Source: a virus
Strand: one strand, 5' to 3'
Length of the DNA: 41,746 bases
Virus record (IMG/VR): IMGVR_UViG_3300031699_000005
Location: 1 to 41,746 of that record
How positions within the stretch are numbered: the first letter of the stretch is position 1; the number at the start of each line of letters is the position of its first letter. Position numbers and translations under genes: made by a program. This document shows positions 8,206-15,605 of the stretch, piece by piece. The notes below the pieces were generated by a model, which was not told the origin of the DNA, ran no database searches, and saw only the letters and a program-made list of their open reading frames with translations.

Positions 8206-9413
8206 GCAAGCCGGCAGAGGTCCTCAAGTGGGCAACCGATGTCAACTTTCCAGCGGGCGCGGACGCCTGGTCCTCGCAGCCTAACAAGGTCGAGCCGAGC
8301 GCGGCGAAGGTCGCGACGGGGCGCATCCCCGAGGAGCCTCCCCCCGCCGAGGAAACCAACTGGTGGCGGTCGATGGTCGCCGCGTTTATCGCCCACCTGG
8401 TAAGCCTGCGCCTGCTCAACCTCTCCGACTACGGGCAGGACGTGTCGGCCGTCGCGGCCGCGGGCGCCACGGCCTGCGCCTGCTACGACGGCGAGAAGTT
8501 CGTCCTCGGCACGTCCGGCGGGGAGACTGTGGAGTCGGAGCCTGGCGGCTGGGTGTGGGAGGACACCGGCGGCGGCGGTGCCTCAGGGCCCAACGTCGGC
8601 GTCGGGAACATCGTCACCAGCATCGCCAGTGATTTGGCCCTCACGATGGTCTGCTGCTGCGACACTGGTGTCGGAGATGAGGTCTACCACACCGTGGGCG
8701 GAGTATGGACGCCCTGCACAATCACCGGCGCCCCCGGGCTGGCGTGGATCAAGGTCGAGTGCTACGGAACCACGTGGCTCATCTCCGACGATGCCGCGAC
8801 GCCGTCCGTCTACCGATCCACCAATGCCGCGACGTTCTCGTCGGTGACCGTCACGGGGCTCACCACGCAGTACCCAATGATTTGCGCCAGCAAAGACCCC
8901 GACAACGATTGCTGGGTCATTCTCACTGCGACCCAGTGTGCTCGGAGCTCCGACGGCGGGCTCACCTGGACCACAGCAGCACACGGGCTCAACATCTCCG
9001 GGGGCTCTGACGGGACGGTGATGGGTGCGAACGTCATCACCTATGACCGGGCGACGAGCCGCTTCATCGTGATCCTCGGCGGCGCGTCCGCTGGTGACGT
9101 CGCCTACTCCGAGGACAACGGAGCGACCTGGACGACGGTGAGCTCATGTGTCGGCTGGACGGGCACGGGGCACGTCGCAATCGTCGCATCCGGGGACGGT
9201 GAAATCCTGGCCCACCTGGGGAACAGCGGGTACTGGGCAAGCCAGGACGGCGGAGAGACCTGGCTCCGCGTCTACGTCTCGACGGAGCCGTCATGGATTG
9301 CAGGGGCGTGGCCGTCGGCGCTGGCGTTCGGCGGGGGTAAATTCCTGATCCACGCGAGCCAGCCCCCCTCGACGACGGGGGCGCTCCTCAGCCTCCGGGC
9401 GGAGGTAGCATGA
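8202..9413 (+). CDS. Tail fibre with sialidase-type Asp-box repeats
   Basis: The 403-residue protein starts at an ATGA overlap. Residues 5-55 form a common tail-fibre anchor segment (FPAGADAWSSQPNKVEPSA ... PPPAEETNWW). Beyond about residue 130 the protein has repeated beta-propeller sequences with three clear Asp boxes: SSDGGLTW (249-256), SEDNGATW (303-310) and SQDGGETW (347-354). A weaker copy is STNAATFS near 206. Asp boxes mark sialidase/BNR-like propellers, so this is likely the receptor-recognition protein of the tail. Catalytic sialidase residues (Arg triad, FRIP) were not recognised, so binding rather than hydrolysis is the safer reading. Confidence 0.75.
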   Translation: MSKPAEVLKWATDVNFPAGADAWSSQPNKVEPSAAKVATGRIPEEPPPAEETNWWRSMVAAFIAHLVSLRLLNLSDYGQDVSAVAAAGATACACYDGEKFVLGTSGGETVESEPGGWVWEDTGGGGASGPNVGVGNIVTSIASDLALTMVCCCDTGVGDEVYHTVGGVWTPCTITGAPGLAWIKVECYGTTWLISDDAATPSVYRSTNAATFSSVTVTGLTTQYPMICASKDPDNDCWVILTATQCARSSDGGLTWTTAAHGLNISGGSDGTVMGANVITYDRATSRFIVILGGASAGDVAYSEDNGATWTTVSSCVGWTGTGHVAIVASGDGEILAHLGNSGYWASQDGGETWLRVYVSTEPSWIAGAWPSALAFGGGKFLIHASQPPSTTGALLSLRAEVA

Positions 9414-10213
9414 TAAACGCTCACACCCCCGGGGGAGACCGCTCCATAGTTCTCCCGTCGCGTCCCATCATGCGCCCTGGGCACCCTGTCGGGATGCACG
9501 GCAGGATGAGGCTGACTCTGGTGCAGACTCTCCGCGCCATGGGCCTTATCGACGCCACGTGCGTCCTGGCGACGGACCCGCTCGACACCATCGCCGCCGG
9601 GACGCTCACCCCGTCCGTCGGTCCGGCGATGACCGTGACGGGATCGATGCCCGTCGTCGCGTCGGCGATCCCTGGAGTGCCGGCGTGGTCGATGGACGGG
9701 TTTTCGTGCGCAATCCAGACAACAGGGACCACGGATCTCGCGGACACAGATGATGGGGTGCTCCTAGCGCTGGTGTATCCATATGCTGCACCGTGGACCG
9801 GATCAGGAGCGTATTTCCTGGCATCCAAGGGCGCCAGCGTTGGAATAGGACTCCTTGAGAGGTGGGACGCAGGCGTCCCGGCGTATGGTGTCGCCCAGGA
9901 TTCGTTGGGAGCCACCTATTCTACGTCCGGGTTGGCGATGTCGAGGATACCCCTATTGATGTCAGCTCGTGTTTGCCGCACCACGGGTAAGATCCAGACA
10001 CAGTGTAACACCACTGCTGGAACCGCTGCGGCGCTACCGGCCGGGACCTTGGACGGAAACCAACCCCTCGCGATAGGATCACTGGGTACAGGGAGCACGA
10101 GAGCAAAGGCAGGAACCCAGATCCTCGGAGCGGCCGTATTCTTCGGAGCGGGGATCTGCGACACGGTGTGGTCCACGACTCTTCTGAGCCAGATCTACGC
10201 GAGGGTAGTCTGA
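9410..10213 (+). CDS. Tail-associated protein, possible lectin-like fold
   Basis: This 267-residue protein starts at an ATG behind GGAGGT (9401-9406), overlapping the fibre stop. The sequence is Gly/Ala/Thr-rich and beta-prone. The last segment (LGAAVFFGAGICDTVWSTTL) resembles the end of concanavalin-like/LamG phage domains that close with a Trp-containing helix, but this is weak. It follows the fibre and so probably belongs to the tail tip or host-recognition module. Function unknown. Confidence 0.6.
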   Translation: MINAHTPGGDRSIVLPSRPIMRPGHPVGMHGRMRLTLVQTLRAMGLIDATCVLATDPLDTIAAGTLTPSVGPAMTVTGSMPVVASAIPGVPAWSMDGFSCAIQTTGTTDLADTDDGVLLALVYPYAAPWTGSGAYFLASKGASVGIGLLERWDAGVPAYGVAQDSLGATYSTSGLAMSRIPLLMSARVCRTTGKIQTQCNTTAGTAAALPAGTLDGNQPLAIGSLGTGSTRAKAGTQILGAAVFFGAGICDTVWSTTLLSQIYARVV

Positions 10214-10602
10214 TGGCAGCGAAAAAACGAGCGGGATACCTCGTGGCACATGAAGACTTTCTAGGTGTTTTAAGTGTGGAGGGGGCCCCGTCACCAGCCT
10301 CTGCTACCAGTGCAGCCCGGTCCAAGGCGAGCGACGACGTAAAGACCCGGATCGATCAAGAACCGCCCGCAGTGCTGGATCTCAAGCTTGAGGACATAGA
10401 CGTTGACGGCAAGCCAGTCGGATACGTAGGTCCGAGCGTGGTCAACGCGACGACATTGGATACCTCGTCATGGTGGGCGCACCGCCCCGATGAACCTCTG
10501 TTCGTCTACATTCACCACAAGACCAGGGACGAAGCGATCTCGAGCCTCGGCGGCAAGCCCGAACCAGTCGATGTCGCCGTCGCCGTGGAGCGAGTCCGGT
10601 GA
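10213..10602 (+). CDS. Hypothetical protein after tail fibre genes
   Basis: ATG 10213 shares a base with the previous TGA (TGATG) and is preferred to the in-frame ATG at 10168, which lies inside the upstream gene. The product has 129 residues: a basic N-terminus (MAAKKRAGYLVAHEDFLG), an Ala/Ser-rich linker, then a mixed segment with VGPSVVNATTLDTSSWWAHR and EPLFVYIHHKTRDEAISSLG. No recognised family. Position suggests a minor virion or fibre-chaperone protein, which is inference only. Confidence 0.6.
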   Translation: MAAKKRAGYLVAHEDFLGVLSVEGAPSPASATSAARSKASDDVKTRIDQEPPAVLDLKLEDIDVDGKPVGYVGPSVVNATTLDTSSWWAHRPDEPLFVYIHHKTRDEAISSLGGKPEPVDVAVAVERVR

Positions 10603-10805
10603 TGGACCAGGCGACAGCCAACGCTCTGCTGGCAGCCCACCAGGCCAACTTCACCGCCCTGCGGGAAATCCTCTCGGCAGTCCACGACCTGGACGCCACG
10701 GGGCGACGGCAAGAGCGGCTCCTCGAGCGCCTCGTGGCTGTACTCGAGAAGGCGCCGGAGCGGCGGGCTACGCTGACGCCCGTGCCGACGGCAGTGGTGC
10801 TCTGA
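10602..10805 (+). CDS. Small helical hypothetical protein
   Basis: This 67-residue protein starts at ATG 10602; the preceding in-frame GTG at 10599 is an alternative start. The sequence is predicted almost wholly helical (ALLAAHQANFTALREILSAV, RRQERLLERLVAVLEKAPER) with a heptad-like pattern, so it may form a coiled coil. Stop-start overlaps on both sides tie it to the 10213 and 10805 genes. Function unknown. Confidence 0.6.
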   Translation: MDQATANALLAAHQANFTALREILSAVHDLDATGRRQERLLERLVAVLEKAPERRATLTPVPTAVVL

Positions 10806-11368
10806 TGGGCCGCGACACGGCGCAGCGCGAGGAGGTCAAGACGGCCCGTGAAGAGGCGATGACCATGGGCGGGGTCAAGACCTGCGTCGAGGGCCTCACG
10901 CTCAACGTCGCTGCCATCGCCGCTACAGCCGGGGAGGCCCGGGACATGTCGAGGGACGCTATGCGGGAGATCAAGAGTCACGTCGACGATGAAGCCTTGC
11001 ACGGGTGTCCCTCGCGAGAGGACCAGGACAAGGCCATCTCCGAGATGCGCCCGCGTCTGTCCCTGGTGACGAAGGGTCTCATCATCGCGCTGACGGCGAC
11101 GCTGGGCGTGGGCGGAACGGCCATAGGCTGGGCGCTCGTCGTGAGCAACTCGGCCGCTGCCCGGGAGGCTCGCGTGGGGCGCGTCGAGAGCGATGCCAAG
11201 GAGAACGAGGGCCGCTCCGTGGCCAACGCCCAGGGGTTGGAAAACGTGCGCGTCCGCCTGAACGCCCTCGAGCGCCAGCGACAAGAGGACGCGGCGAGGA
11301 TACAATCGCAACTGGAGAGCCTCCCCGATGCAGTGGCGGAGCGCCTCACGAAAGGACGAAGACGATGA
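10805..11368 (+). CDS. Single-span membrane protein with C-terminal coiled coil, lysis region
   Basis: The start is ATG 10805, sharing its A with the upstream TGA; the longer in-frame ORF from 10490 reads through two other genes and is rejected. The 187-residue product has an amphipathic N-terminal half, one clear membrane segment at about residues 83-107 (GLIIALTATLGVGGTAIGWA), and a charged, heptad-like C-terminal region (RVGRVESDAKENEGRSVANA, LNALERQRQEDAARIQSQLE). It lies two genes before the candidate spanin and three genes before the zincin. A holin-associated or inner-membrane lysis role is possible, but no family was recognised. Confidence 0.65.
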   Translation: MGRDTAQREEVKTAREEAMTMGGVKTCVEGLTLNVAAIAATAGEARDMSRDAMREIKSHVDDEALHGCPSREDQDKAISEMRPRLSLVTKGLIIALTATLGVGGTAIGWALVVSNSAAAREARVGRVESDAKENEGRSVANAQGLENVRVRLNALERQRQEDAARIQSQLESLPDAVAERLTKGRRR

Positions 11369-11658
11369 CCTGGATTGCTGAGCACTGGGACGACGTGGTG
11401 ACGATCCTCACGGGGCTCTGCGCCCTGGCACTCGTCATCGTGAAGCTCACACCGAGCAAGCGGGACGACAAGATCGCCGCGGACATAGTCGGCGGGATCG
11501 CCGGGCTGCTCCGTGTCAAGCTCCCCGTCGGGGCACTCCCCGAGGAGACGCCTCCAGCGTGCCCGGCCTGCGGACACACTCCGCCCGTCGCCGAGGTGGT
11601 GGACGAGGACGACACCGTCGATCTCACCCCCACAGACCGGCCGAGCAAGGAGGCCTGA
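11365..11658 (+). CDS. Holin-like small membrane protein
   Basis: This 97-residue protein starts with ATGA overlap. It has a short N-terminus (MTWIAEHWDD), one membrane segment (VVTILTGLCALALVIVKLTP, about 11-30), then KRDDKIAADIVGGIAGLLRV. The pattern W-D-(TM)-LTPSKRDDKI is common among small phage membrane proteins annotated as holin-like. The soluble C-terminus has a CPAC pair and acidic residues. Neighbours are lysis-type genes, but whether this or the 10805 product acts as the holin cannot be told from sequence. Confidence 0.65.
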   Translation: MTWIAEHWDDVVTILTGLCALALVIVKLTPSKRDDKIAADIVGGIAGLLRVKLPVGALPEETPPACPACGHTPPVAEVVDEDDTVDLTPTDRPSKEA

Positions 11659-11660
11659 CG

Positions 11661-12110
11661 ATGCACACCCGAACAGCGATCCCTGTTTTTCACACTGGAG
11701 GCGCAGCCAAGGCGCTGACCGGCTCCTACGTGGCAGGCGACCTGATCGACTTCGAGGACGAGCGCGACGGATACGAGGCCTTCGTGGGTCGCCGCCCGGC
11801 ATTCGACGAGTCGACGATCCTCACGATAGCGATGACCCTCGCGGCGACGGCAGCGCCGACGTCCGTGCAGGCGCGCGTGATGCGCTCGTCTGATGGAGGA
11901 ACGACCTTCGGGCCTGTTCCGGCGATCAACTCCGTCCTCGCCGGGGTCATCGAGTGCCAGGACAACGCCTATTCGCTTGTGAGCACGGCCAACGGCCTGC
12001 ACTGGCTTGACGTGCCAATCATCCCAGGGTTCGTCTACCGGGTCGATTTCAAGGCAACCGGAGGGACAGACCCGACGCTCCTCGCAGTGGGCGCCCTGGG
12101 GGCCGTGTAA
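11661..12110 (+). CDS. Hypothetical beta-rich protein
   Basis: ATG 11661 has AAGGAGG at 11648-11653; the in-frame ATG at 11559 lies inside the upstream gene and is not used. The 149-residue product has alternating beta-type stretches (LTIAMTLAATAAPTSVQARV, YRVDFKATGGTDPTLLAVGA) and an Asp-box-like SSDGGTTFGPV at about 74-84. It resembles small phage proteins with a jelly-roll or decoration fold, though no family is recognised. It sits between holin-like and spanin-like genes. Confidence 0.6.
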   Translation: MHTRTAIPVFHTGGAAKALTGSYVAGDLIDFEDERDGYEAFVGRRPAFDESTILTIAMTLAATAAPTSVQARVMRSSDGGTTFGPVPAINSVLAGVIECQDNAYSLVSTANGLHWLDVPIIPGFVYRVDFKATGGTDPTLLAVGALGAV

Positions 12111-12499
12111 TGCCCCGCGGGGCCGTCCTGGGCGTCGCCCTCACCCTCTGCGCCTGCGCGGGCCCGCAGAGCCCACGGAGCCCCTGGGACGTGGCAGGGA
12201 CCACCGTGGCCGCCGTCGACGCGGGCTGGCAGGTGGGCCGCGAGGAACTCCCCGAGGCCGCCTCCGAAGCGCGGGACGCCGTGGACGAGGCCTTGGCCGG
12301 CGCCCCGGAGATCCTCGAGGCGTGGCAGGCCGTGGGTGAACGCCCGGCGGAGTGGCAGGTGTGGGCCTCCGCGCTCCTCGCGAGCTTGGGCAGGGTGATC
12401 GACGTGCTCATCTCCGCAGGGGTCGACGTACCCCCCTGGCTCGGCTCCGCCGCGGTGGGGGCTAAGCTCCTGCTCGTGGTGATCGGGGGGATGGTATGA
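12110..12499 (+). CDS. Lipoprotein with C-terminal membrane segment, candidate u-spanin
   Basis: The 129-residue protein begins with a lipoprotein signal: hydrophobic VLGVALTL followed by a lipobox L-C-A-C with the modified Cys at residue 16. The central part is periplasm-like and helical, and the C-terminus ends in a hydrophobic stretch (LGSAAVGAKLLLVVIGGMV). An N-terminal lipobox with a C-terminal membrane span is the layout of unimolecular spanins such as T1 gp11, which fuse outer and inner membranes in the last step of lysis. A second hydrophobic helix (VWASALLASLGRVIDVLISA) precedes the last one, which is not typical. Assignment is by architecture and by the adjacent amidase and membrane protein genes. 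Confidence 0.55.
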   Translation: MPRGAVLGVALTLCACAGPQSPRSPWDVAGTTVAAVDAGWQVGREELPEAASEARDAVDEALAGAPEILEAWQAVGERPAEWQVWASALLASLGRVIDVLISAGVDVPPWLGSAAVGAKLLLVVIGGMV

Positions 12500-13005
12500 G
12501 AATCTTCGCCGCCGCTCTCGCCGGAGCCCTGGCGCTCCTCTGCGCGTGGGCCCTGCTCTCTTGCTCGGAGACCCCCGGGGACTACCCGTCCTTCATCGAG
12601 ACGGAGACCGGCGCCGAGCTCTGGATACCGCAGCCCCTCGCCGTCGAGGCGGTCGACCCTGAGATAGCCGCCGCCCTCGAGGAGGCCGCGGAGTTCTGGC
12701 CCTGCGTCGAGGTGGGTCCCGGGCGAGGCACGGCGCTCTTCGGCTACGTCCCATCGCCGAACTGGCCCGAGGAGGACCGGTGGGGCATGGCGGCGATCCG
12801 CGCCGACACGGAGACAGGCGAGATCTGGCAGTGCTCGATCATCGTCGCGAGTGAGATCCAGTACTCGTATGACACCGTCGTTGACGTGCTGATCCACGAG
12901 ATCGGCCACTGCCTTGGGCTCGCGGACGACCCGGGCGTGGAGAGCATCATGGCCAGTCCACCGGGCTGGATTCTCCGCAGCGAGGACCAGGGGGCATGTC
13001 GATGA
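12496..13005 (+). CDS. Zincin-type metalloprotease lipoprotein
   Basis: This 169-residue protein has a lipoprotein signal (lipobox L-L-S-C, Cys 23) and a metzincin-like active site: HEIGHCLGLADD at 134-145, with His134, Glu135, His138 and Asp144 in the HExxHxxGxxD arrangement used by snapalysin-type enzymes. A Met-turn-like SIMASP follows at 150-155. It is much smaller than host matrixins and has just the catalytic half. It would be anchored on the periplasmic side of a membrane after lipidation. The gene lies between the candidate spanin and the amidase, so roles in lysis, protein processing in the envelope or alteration of the infected cell's surface are all possible; activity is inferred from motif only. 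Confidence 0.75.
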   Translation: MRIFAAALAGALALLCAWALLSCSETPGDYPSFIETETGAELWIPQPLAVEAVDPEIAAALEEAAEFWPCVEVGPGRGTALFGYVPSPNWPEEDRWGMAAIRADTETGEIWQCSIIVASEIQYSYDTVVDVLIHEIGHCLGLADDPGVESIMASPPGWILRSEDQGACR

Positions 13006-13202
13006 ACCGCGACGTCTTGGAAGCAATCGCCGATCTTCGCCGTCACGTAGACGAGCGCTTCGACTCCGTTGATGGACGCCTCTGGGATCTTGAACAGATA
13101 CTGGCGGAAATCTCGTCCGACGAGGTCAGGCAAAGGCTTGGACTCGAAAAGCTCCGCGCCCTCCCCGAGTTCCCCAACCTCTTGCCTCCGGAGGAACGAT
13201 GA
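13002..13202 (+). CDS. Small helical protein in lysis cluster
   Basis: The start chosen is ATG 13002, which overlaps the upstream TGA as ATGA; ATG 12996 in the same frame adds two residues. The product is 66 residues, helical and charged (NRDVLEAIADLRRHVDERFD, LWDLEQILAEISSDEVRQRL) with a possible coiled coil, and no signal peptide. It overlaps the amidase start by ATGA, so it is co-translated with it. Unknown; it might be a regulator or partner of the endolysin. Confidence 0.6.
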   Translation: MNRDVLEAIADLRRHVDERFDSVDGRLWDLEQILAEISSDEVRQRLGLEKLRALPEFPNLLPPEER

Positions 13203-13900
13203 AGGTCAGCAAAGGCTCCGGGGAGATCGATCTCCCCTCGCACCGCTCGCTCCTCGTCGGAGACGTCGAGGTCCCGTGCCGCGCCGACGTCATCCGCTCC
13301 GCGGACAGCGGCCTGGAGATCAAGACGGGCCACGGCGCCCGCCGAAGGGTCCACGAGATCGACTTCCTCGTCCTGCACTGGACGGGCGGCGAGGGTGACG
13401 CCTTCCGCATCTTCGACACCTTGCAGCACGGGCGGGACGTCCAGCTCGGCGCGGAGTGGATGATCGACCAGGACGGGACCATCTTCGAATGCTGTGACCC
13501 TCTCGCAGTGGACACCTTCGACGCGGGCCGGTGGAACCCGAGGAGCGTTGGCGTCGAGGTCACGAACTACGGCTACCGCCGGGACCAGGCGGCGATCCCA
13601 GCGCGAGGCCGTATCCGCCGCCGCTACGTGACGCGCTGGAACGGTCAGCGCCGCACGTACGCATCCTTCCTGGCGGACCAGACCTCGGCCATCGTCGCGC
13701 TCTGCGACGCCGTGTGCGGCGGACTGGGGCTCCCTCGGCGCATCCCCCGCGAGGCGGACGGTTCCTTCGCGGCGCGGACGCTCAACCCTGGCGAGCTCGC
13801 CACGTTCCACGGTGTGCTAGGGCACTGTCACCTGACGGCCAAGAAGAGCGACCCGGGGACGGAGATCTTCGACGTGCTCGACGCGGCGGGCTACGAGTAG
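13199..13900 (+). CDS. N-acetylmuramoyl-L-alanine amidase endolysin (Amidase_2 fold)
   Basis: The 233-residue protein starts at ATG 13199 behind GGAGG. It has the zinc amidase / PGRP layout: LVLHWTGG with the first zinc His at 60, AEWMIDQDGTIFECCDPLAV, SVGVEVTNYG, and near the C-terminus GVLGHCHLTAKKSDPG with zinc His 209, Lys216 and Asp218. It should cleave the amide bond between N-acetylmuramic acid and L-alanine in peptidoglycan. There is no signal peptide or cell-wall-binding domain, as in Gram-negative phage endolysins. It is the last gene of the rightward block. Confidence 0.88.
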   Translation: MKVSKGSGEIDLPSHRSLLVGDVEVPCRADVIRSADSGLEIKTGHGARRRVHEIDFLVLHWTGGEGDAFRIFDTLQHGRDVQLGAEWMIDQDGTIFECCDPLAVDTFDAGRWNPRSVGVEVTNYGYRRDQAAIPARGRIRRRYVTRWNGQRRTYASFLADQTSAIVALCDAVCGGLGLPRRIPREADGSFAARTLNPGELATFHGVLGHCHLTAKKSDPGTEIFDVLDAAGYE

Positions 13901-13907
13901 GCTACTC
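13895..13907. terminator. Palindrome at convergent gene ends, possible weak bidirectional terminator
   Basis: GAGTAG-G-CTACTC spans 13895-13907 and supplies the TAG stop of both convergent genes (13898-13900 and, on the other strand, 13902-13904). Only one base separates the two stops. There is no T-run on either side, so a rho-independent terminator is doubtful; the palindrome may simply reflect the two stops. Confidence 0.25.
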
Positions 13908-14111
13908 TTCGACCTCGCAAATAACACGTCGATTTGTAGCCCGGAGCACCCTGAATCTTCCTGACTGATCCTTCATCAAGGCGCGACTGACATCGAGGGT
14001 TGCCCCGGTAACAGCCTGCTCCACAGCCTGCTGTATCGTGCAGTCCGGCCCCCACGATCCAACGGTGACTTCCACCTCAAGAACCACAACGACCTTCGCG
14101 TTTCCCTTCAT
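13902..14111 (-). CDS. Small hypothetical protein, last gene of leftward block
   Basis: ATG 14111 overlaps the TGA of the transglycosylase gene (ATGA), so this start is preferred to the longer reading from 14297 that runs through that gene. The 69-residue product is beta-prone at the start (KVVVVLEVEVTVG), then helical (CTIQQAVEQAVTGATLDVSR) and ends RRVICEVEE. No family recognised. Confidence 0.55.
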   Translation of the reverse strand: MKGNAKVVVVLEVEVTVGSWGPDCTIQQAVEQAVTGATLDVSRALMKDQSGRFRVLRATNRRVICEVEE

Positions 14112-14668
14112 ATCGGCCACAGCACACCTCCAGCCTTGTCGTAGAAGTACTTCGCCCTGCGCGCCGACTTGCCCCGCCGAGCCTCCGCCTCCGAGGCGCA
14201 CCGGCGCATACCGTAGGACTGCACCCACCGCCAGGTGCTCCCGGGGCAGTCCTGGCGCCTCCTGGCGAGGAACCTGGCCCCGCACCGGAGCCAGCAACGG
14301 GCGCCGCCCTGGGGGCAGGGGTTGAGGCGGAGCGCGGCGCCCTTTACCTGGAGGGGGCCCACCTCGCCGAGGGCCCCCCTGGTCCGCCCGTCGGCCACGT
14401 CGGCGAAGAAGGACGACTCCCGTCGGACCAGCGCCGCGAGGAGCCAGGGGTCCCCAATGCCCGCGTCCGTGTCGGCCTCGCGGATGAGCCCCGCCCAGAT
14501 CGTCGCTGCCCCGGGGGCGAGATTCGGCTGGAGTGTCCGCACGGCGTCGGCGAGGGGGTCCCTAGCGGAGACCTCCAGGAGCTTCCCGTGGACCGTCGGC
14601 GGCGCGAGGGAGACTTCCGCCCACGCGGTCGCTGGAAGGAGCAAGAGCATCAAGATCGTCAGTCGCAT
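14108..14668 (-). CDS. Secreted lytic transglycosylase (SLT-like)
   Basis: This 186-residue protein starts at ATG 14668 with GGAGG 5 bases upstream. It has a signal peptide (MRLTILMLLLLPATAWA, residues 1-17). Residues 55-115 match an SLT/goose-lysozyme-like core: WLLAALVRRESSFFADV with catalytic Glu 84, then GEVGPLQVKGAAL. The C-terminus carries five Cys (residues 118-158), likely disulfides in the periplasm. It would cut glycan strands of peptidoglycan outside the cytoplasm, so it may work in late lysis, or as an accessory to DNA entry. It is encoded in the leftward block, apart from the rightward amidase. Confidence 0.78.
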   Translation of the reverse strand: MRLTILMLLLLPATAWAEVSLAPPTVHGKLLEVSARDPLADAVRTLQPNLAPGAATIWAGLIREADTDAGIGDPWLLAALVRRESSFFADVADGRTRGALGEVGPLQVKGAALRLNPCPQGGARCWLRCGARFLARRRQDCPGSTWRWVQSYGMRRCASEAEARRGKSARRAKYFYDKAGGVLWPI

Positions 14669-15498
14669 AGTTCCTCCATCAGCACTCTGAATGCACGTGC
14701 CGCCACTGCCGGAACGACTCCATTGCCGATCGCTCGCAGTCGGTCCACCCGATGGGCCAGCCCATCAACCATTCGACCCACGCCGGGTTCAGAGCTCCAC
14801 CAGCCTGTGTCGTCAGCACAGCCGCTGGTAGACTTGATTGTCGACCACCTCGAGTTATGCACCCCATTCCAGGTCGGCCTTTCCAATCCCTCGCGTTTGG
14901 TGTCGGCCAGAGATCGCTCCGCGCTATGGACTCCAGAGATCGGCGCACCGCTCCAACACGTCCCGCAGCCCCGCCTCTGTTGTTCCCGTAGGACATCGCC
15001 GTCGGTGTGGGCAAGCCAGAAGAGCCGTTCCCTCTGGTGGGGCGCGCCGACAGCCCACGCCGTAAACACTCCCGCCGCAACGCGGTAGCCCAGCGCTTCC
15101 ATGTCGCGGGCGACGATGTCGAAGCCGTTGGACAGATGAGCGGAGACGTTCTCGCAAAAAACGAGAGCTGGTTTGACTTCGCCAATGACTCGCTTGACGT
15201 CGGGCCAGAGGTATCGAGGGTCTCGCTCTCCGCGCTGTTTTCCAGCGAGGCTGAAAGGCTGGCACGGGTAGCCTGCAGTGACGATATCCACGATTCCACG
15301 CCAAGGGCGGCCGTCGAATGTGCGGAGATCATCCCAGATAGGCGCCGGAGCCAGGCACGCTTCCTCCATGCGCGCTGCCAGTACGCCAGCGGCATATGTC
15401 TCCCCCTCGACATAACAGACCGCTCGATACCCGGGCGCAGCAAGGCTGACACCGAGCTCGAGACCTCCAGCCCCGGAACATAAAGCCAGGCCATACAT
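14659..15498 (-). CDS. DNA (cytosine-5)-methyltransferase
   Basis: The 279-residue enzyme starts at ATG 15498, sharing a base with the upstream TGA; the longer reading to 15549 overlaps that gene and is not needed. Classic m5C motifs are visible: I LALCSGAGGLELG (4-16), IV GYPCQPFS (76-83) with the catalytic Cys79, VI ENVS (116-119), VIII QRERLF (155-160) and X AIGNGVVP (256-263). Motif VIII to X is about 95 residues, so the target-recognition region is short. There is no partner restriction gene, so the likely use is protection of phage DNA from host restriction. Target sequence unknown. Confidence 0.92.
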   Translation of the reverse strand: MYGLALCSGAGGLELGVSLAAPGYRAVCYVEGETYAAGVLAARMEEACLAPAPIWDDLRTFDGRPWRGIVDIVTAGYPCQPFSLAGKQRGERDPRYLWPDVKRVIGEVKPALVFCENVSAHLSNGFDIVARDMEALGYRVAAGVFTAWAVGAPHQRERLFWLAHTDGDVLREQQRRGCGTCWSGAPISGVHSAERSLADTKREGLERPTWNGVHNSRWSTIKSTSGCADDTGWWSSEPGVGRMVDGLAHRVDRLRAIGNGVVPAVAARAFRVLMEELCD

Positions 15499-15605
15499 CA
15501 CCCACCCCACGCTGGGCACTCGGCCAAGCCCATCGTCAGCGCGACGCACACGATCCAGAGCAGTGCCCCCGCGGCGGCGCCCTCGGAAGAGATGGGTGGG
15601 CTCAT
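15498..15605 (-). CDS. Small membrane peptide, 35 residues
   Basis: ATG 15605 overlaps the TGA of the MazG-like gene (ATGA) and has AGGAGGGG upstream. The stop overlaps the methyltransferase ATG (TGATG). The 35-residue product has one hydrophobic span (AAAGALLWIVCVALTMGLAE) and a CPAWGG end. Coupling on both sides and the strong ribosome binding site argue that it is translated. No function known; small single-span peptides in phages often act on host membrane processes. Confidence 0.6.
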   Translation of the reverse strand: MSPPISSEGAAAGALLWIVCVALTMGLAECPAWGG

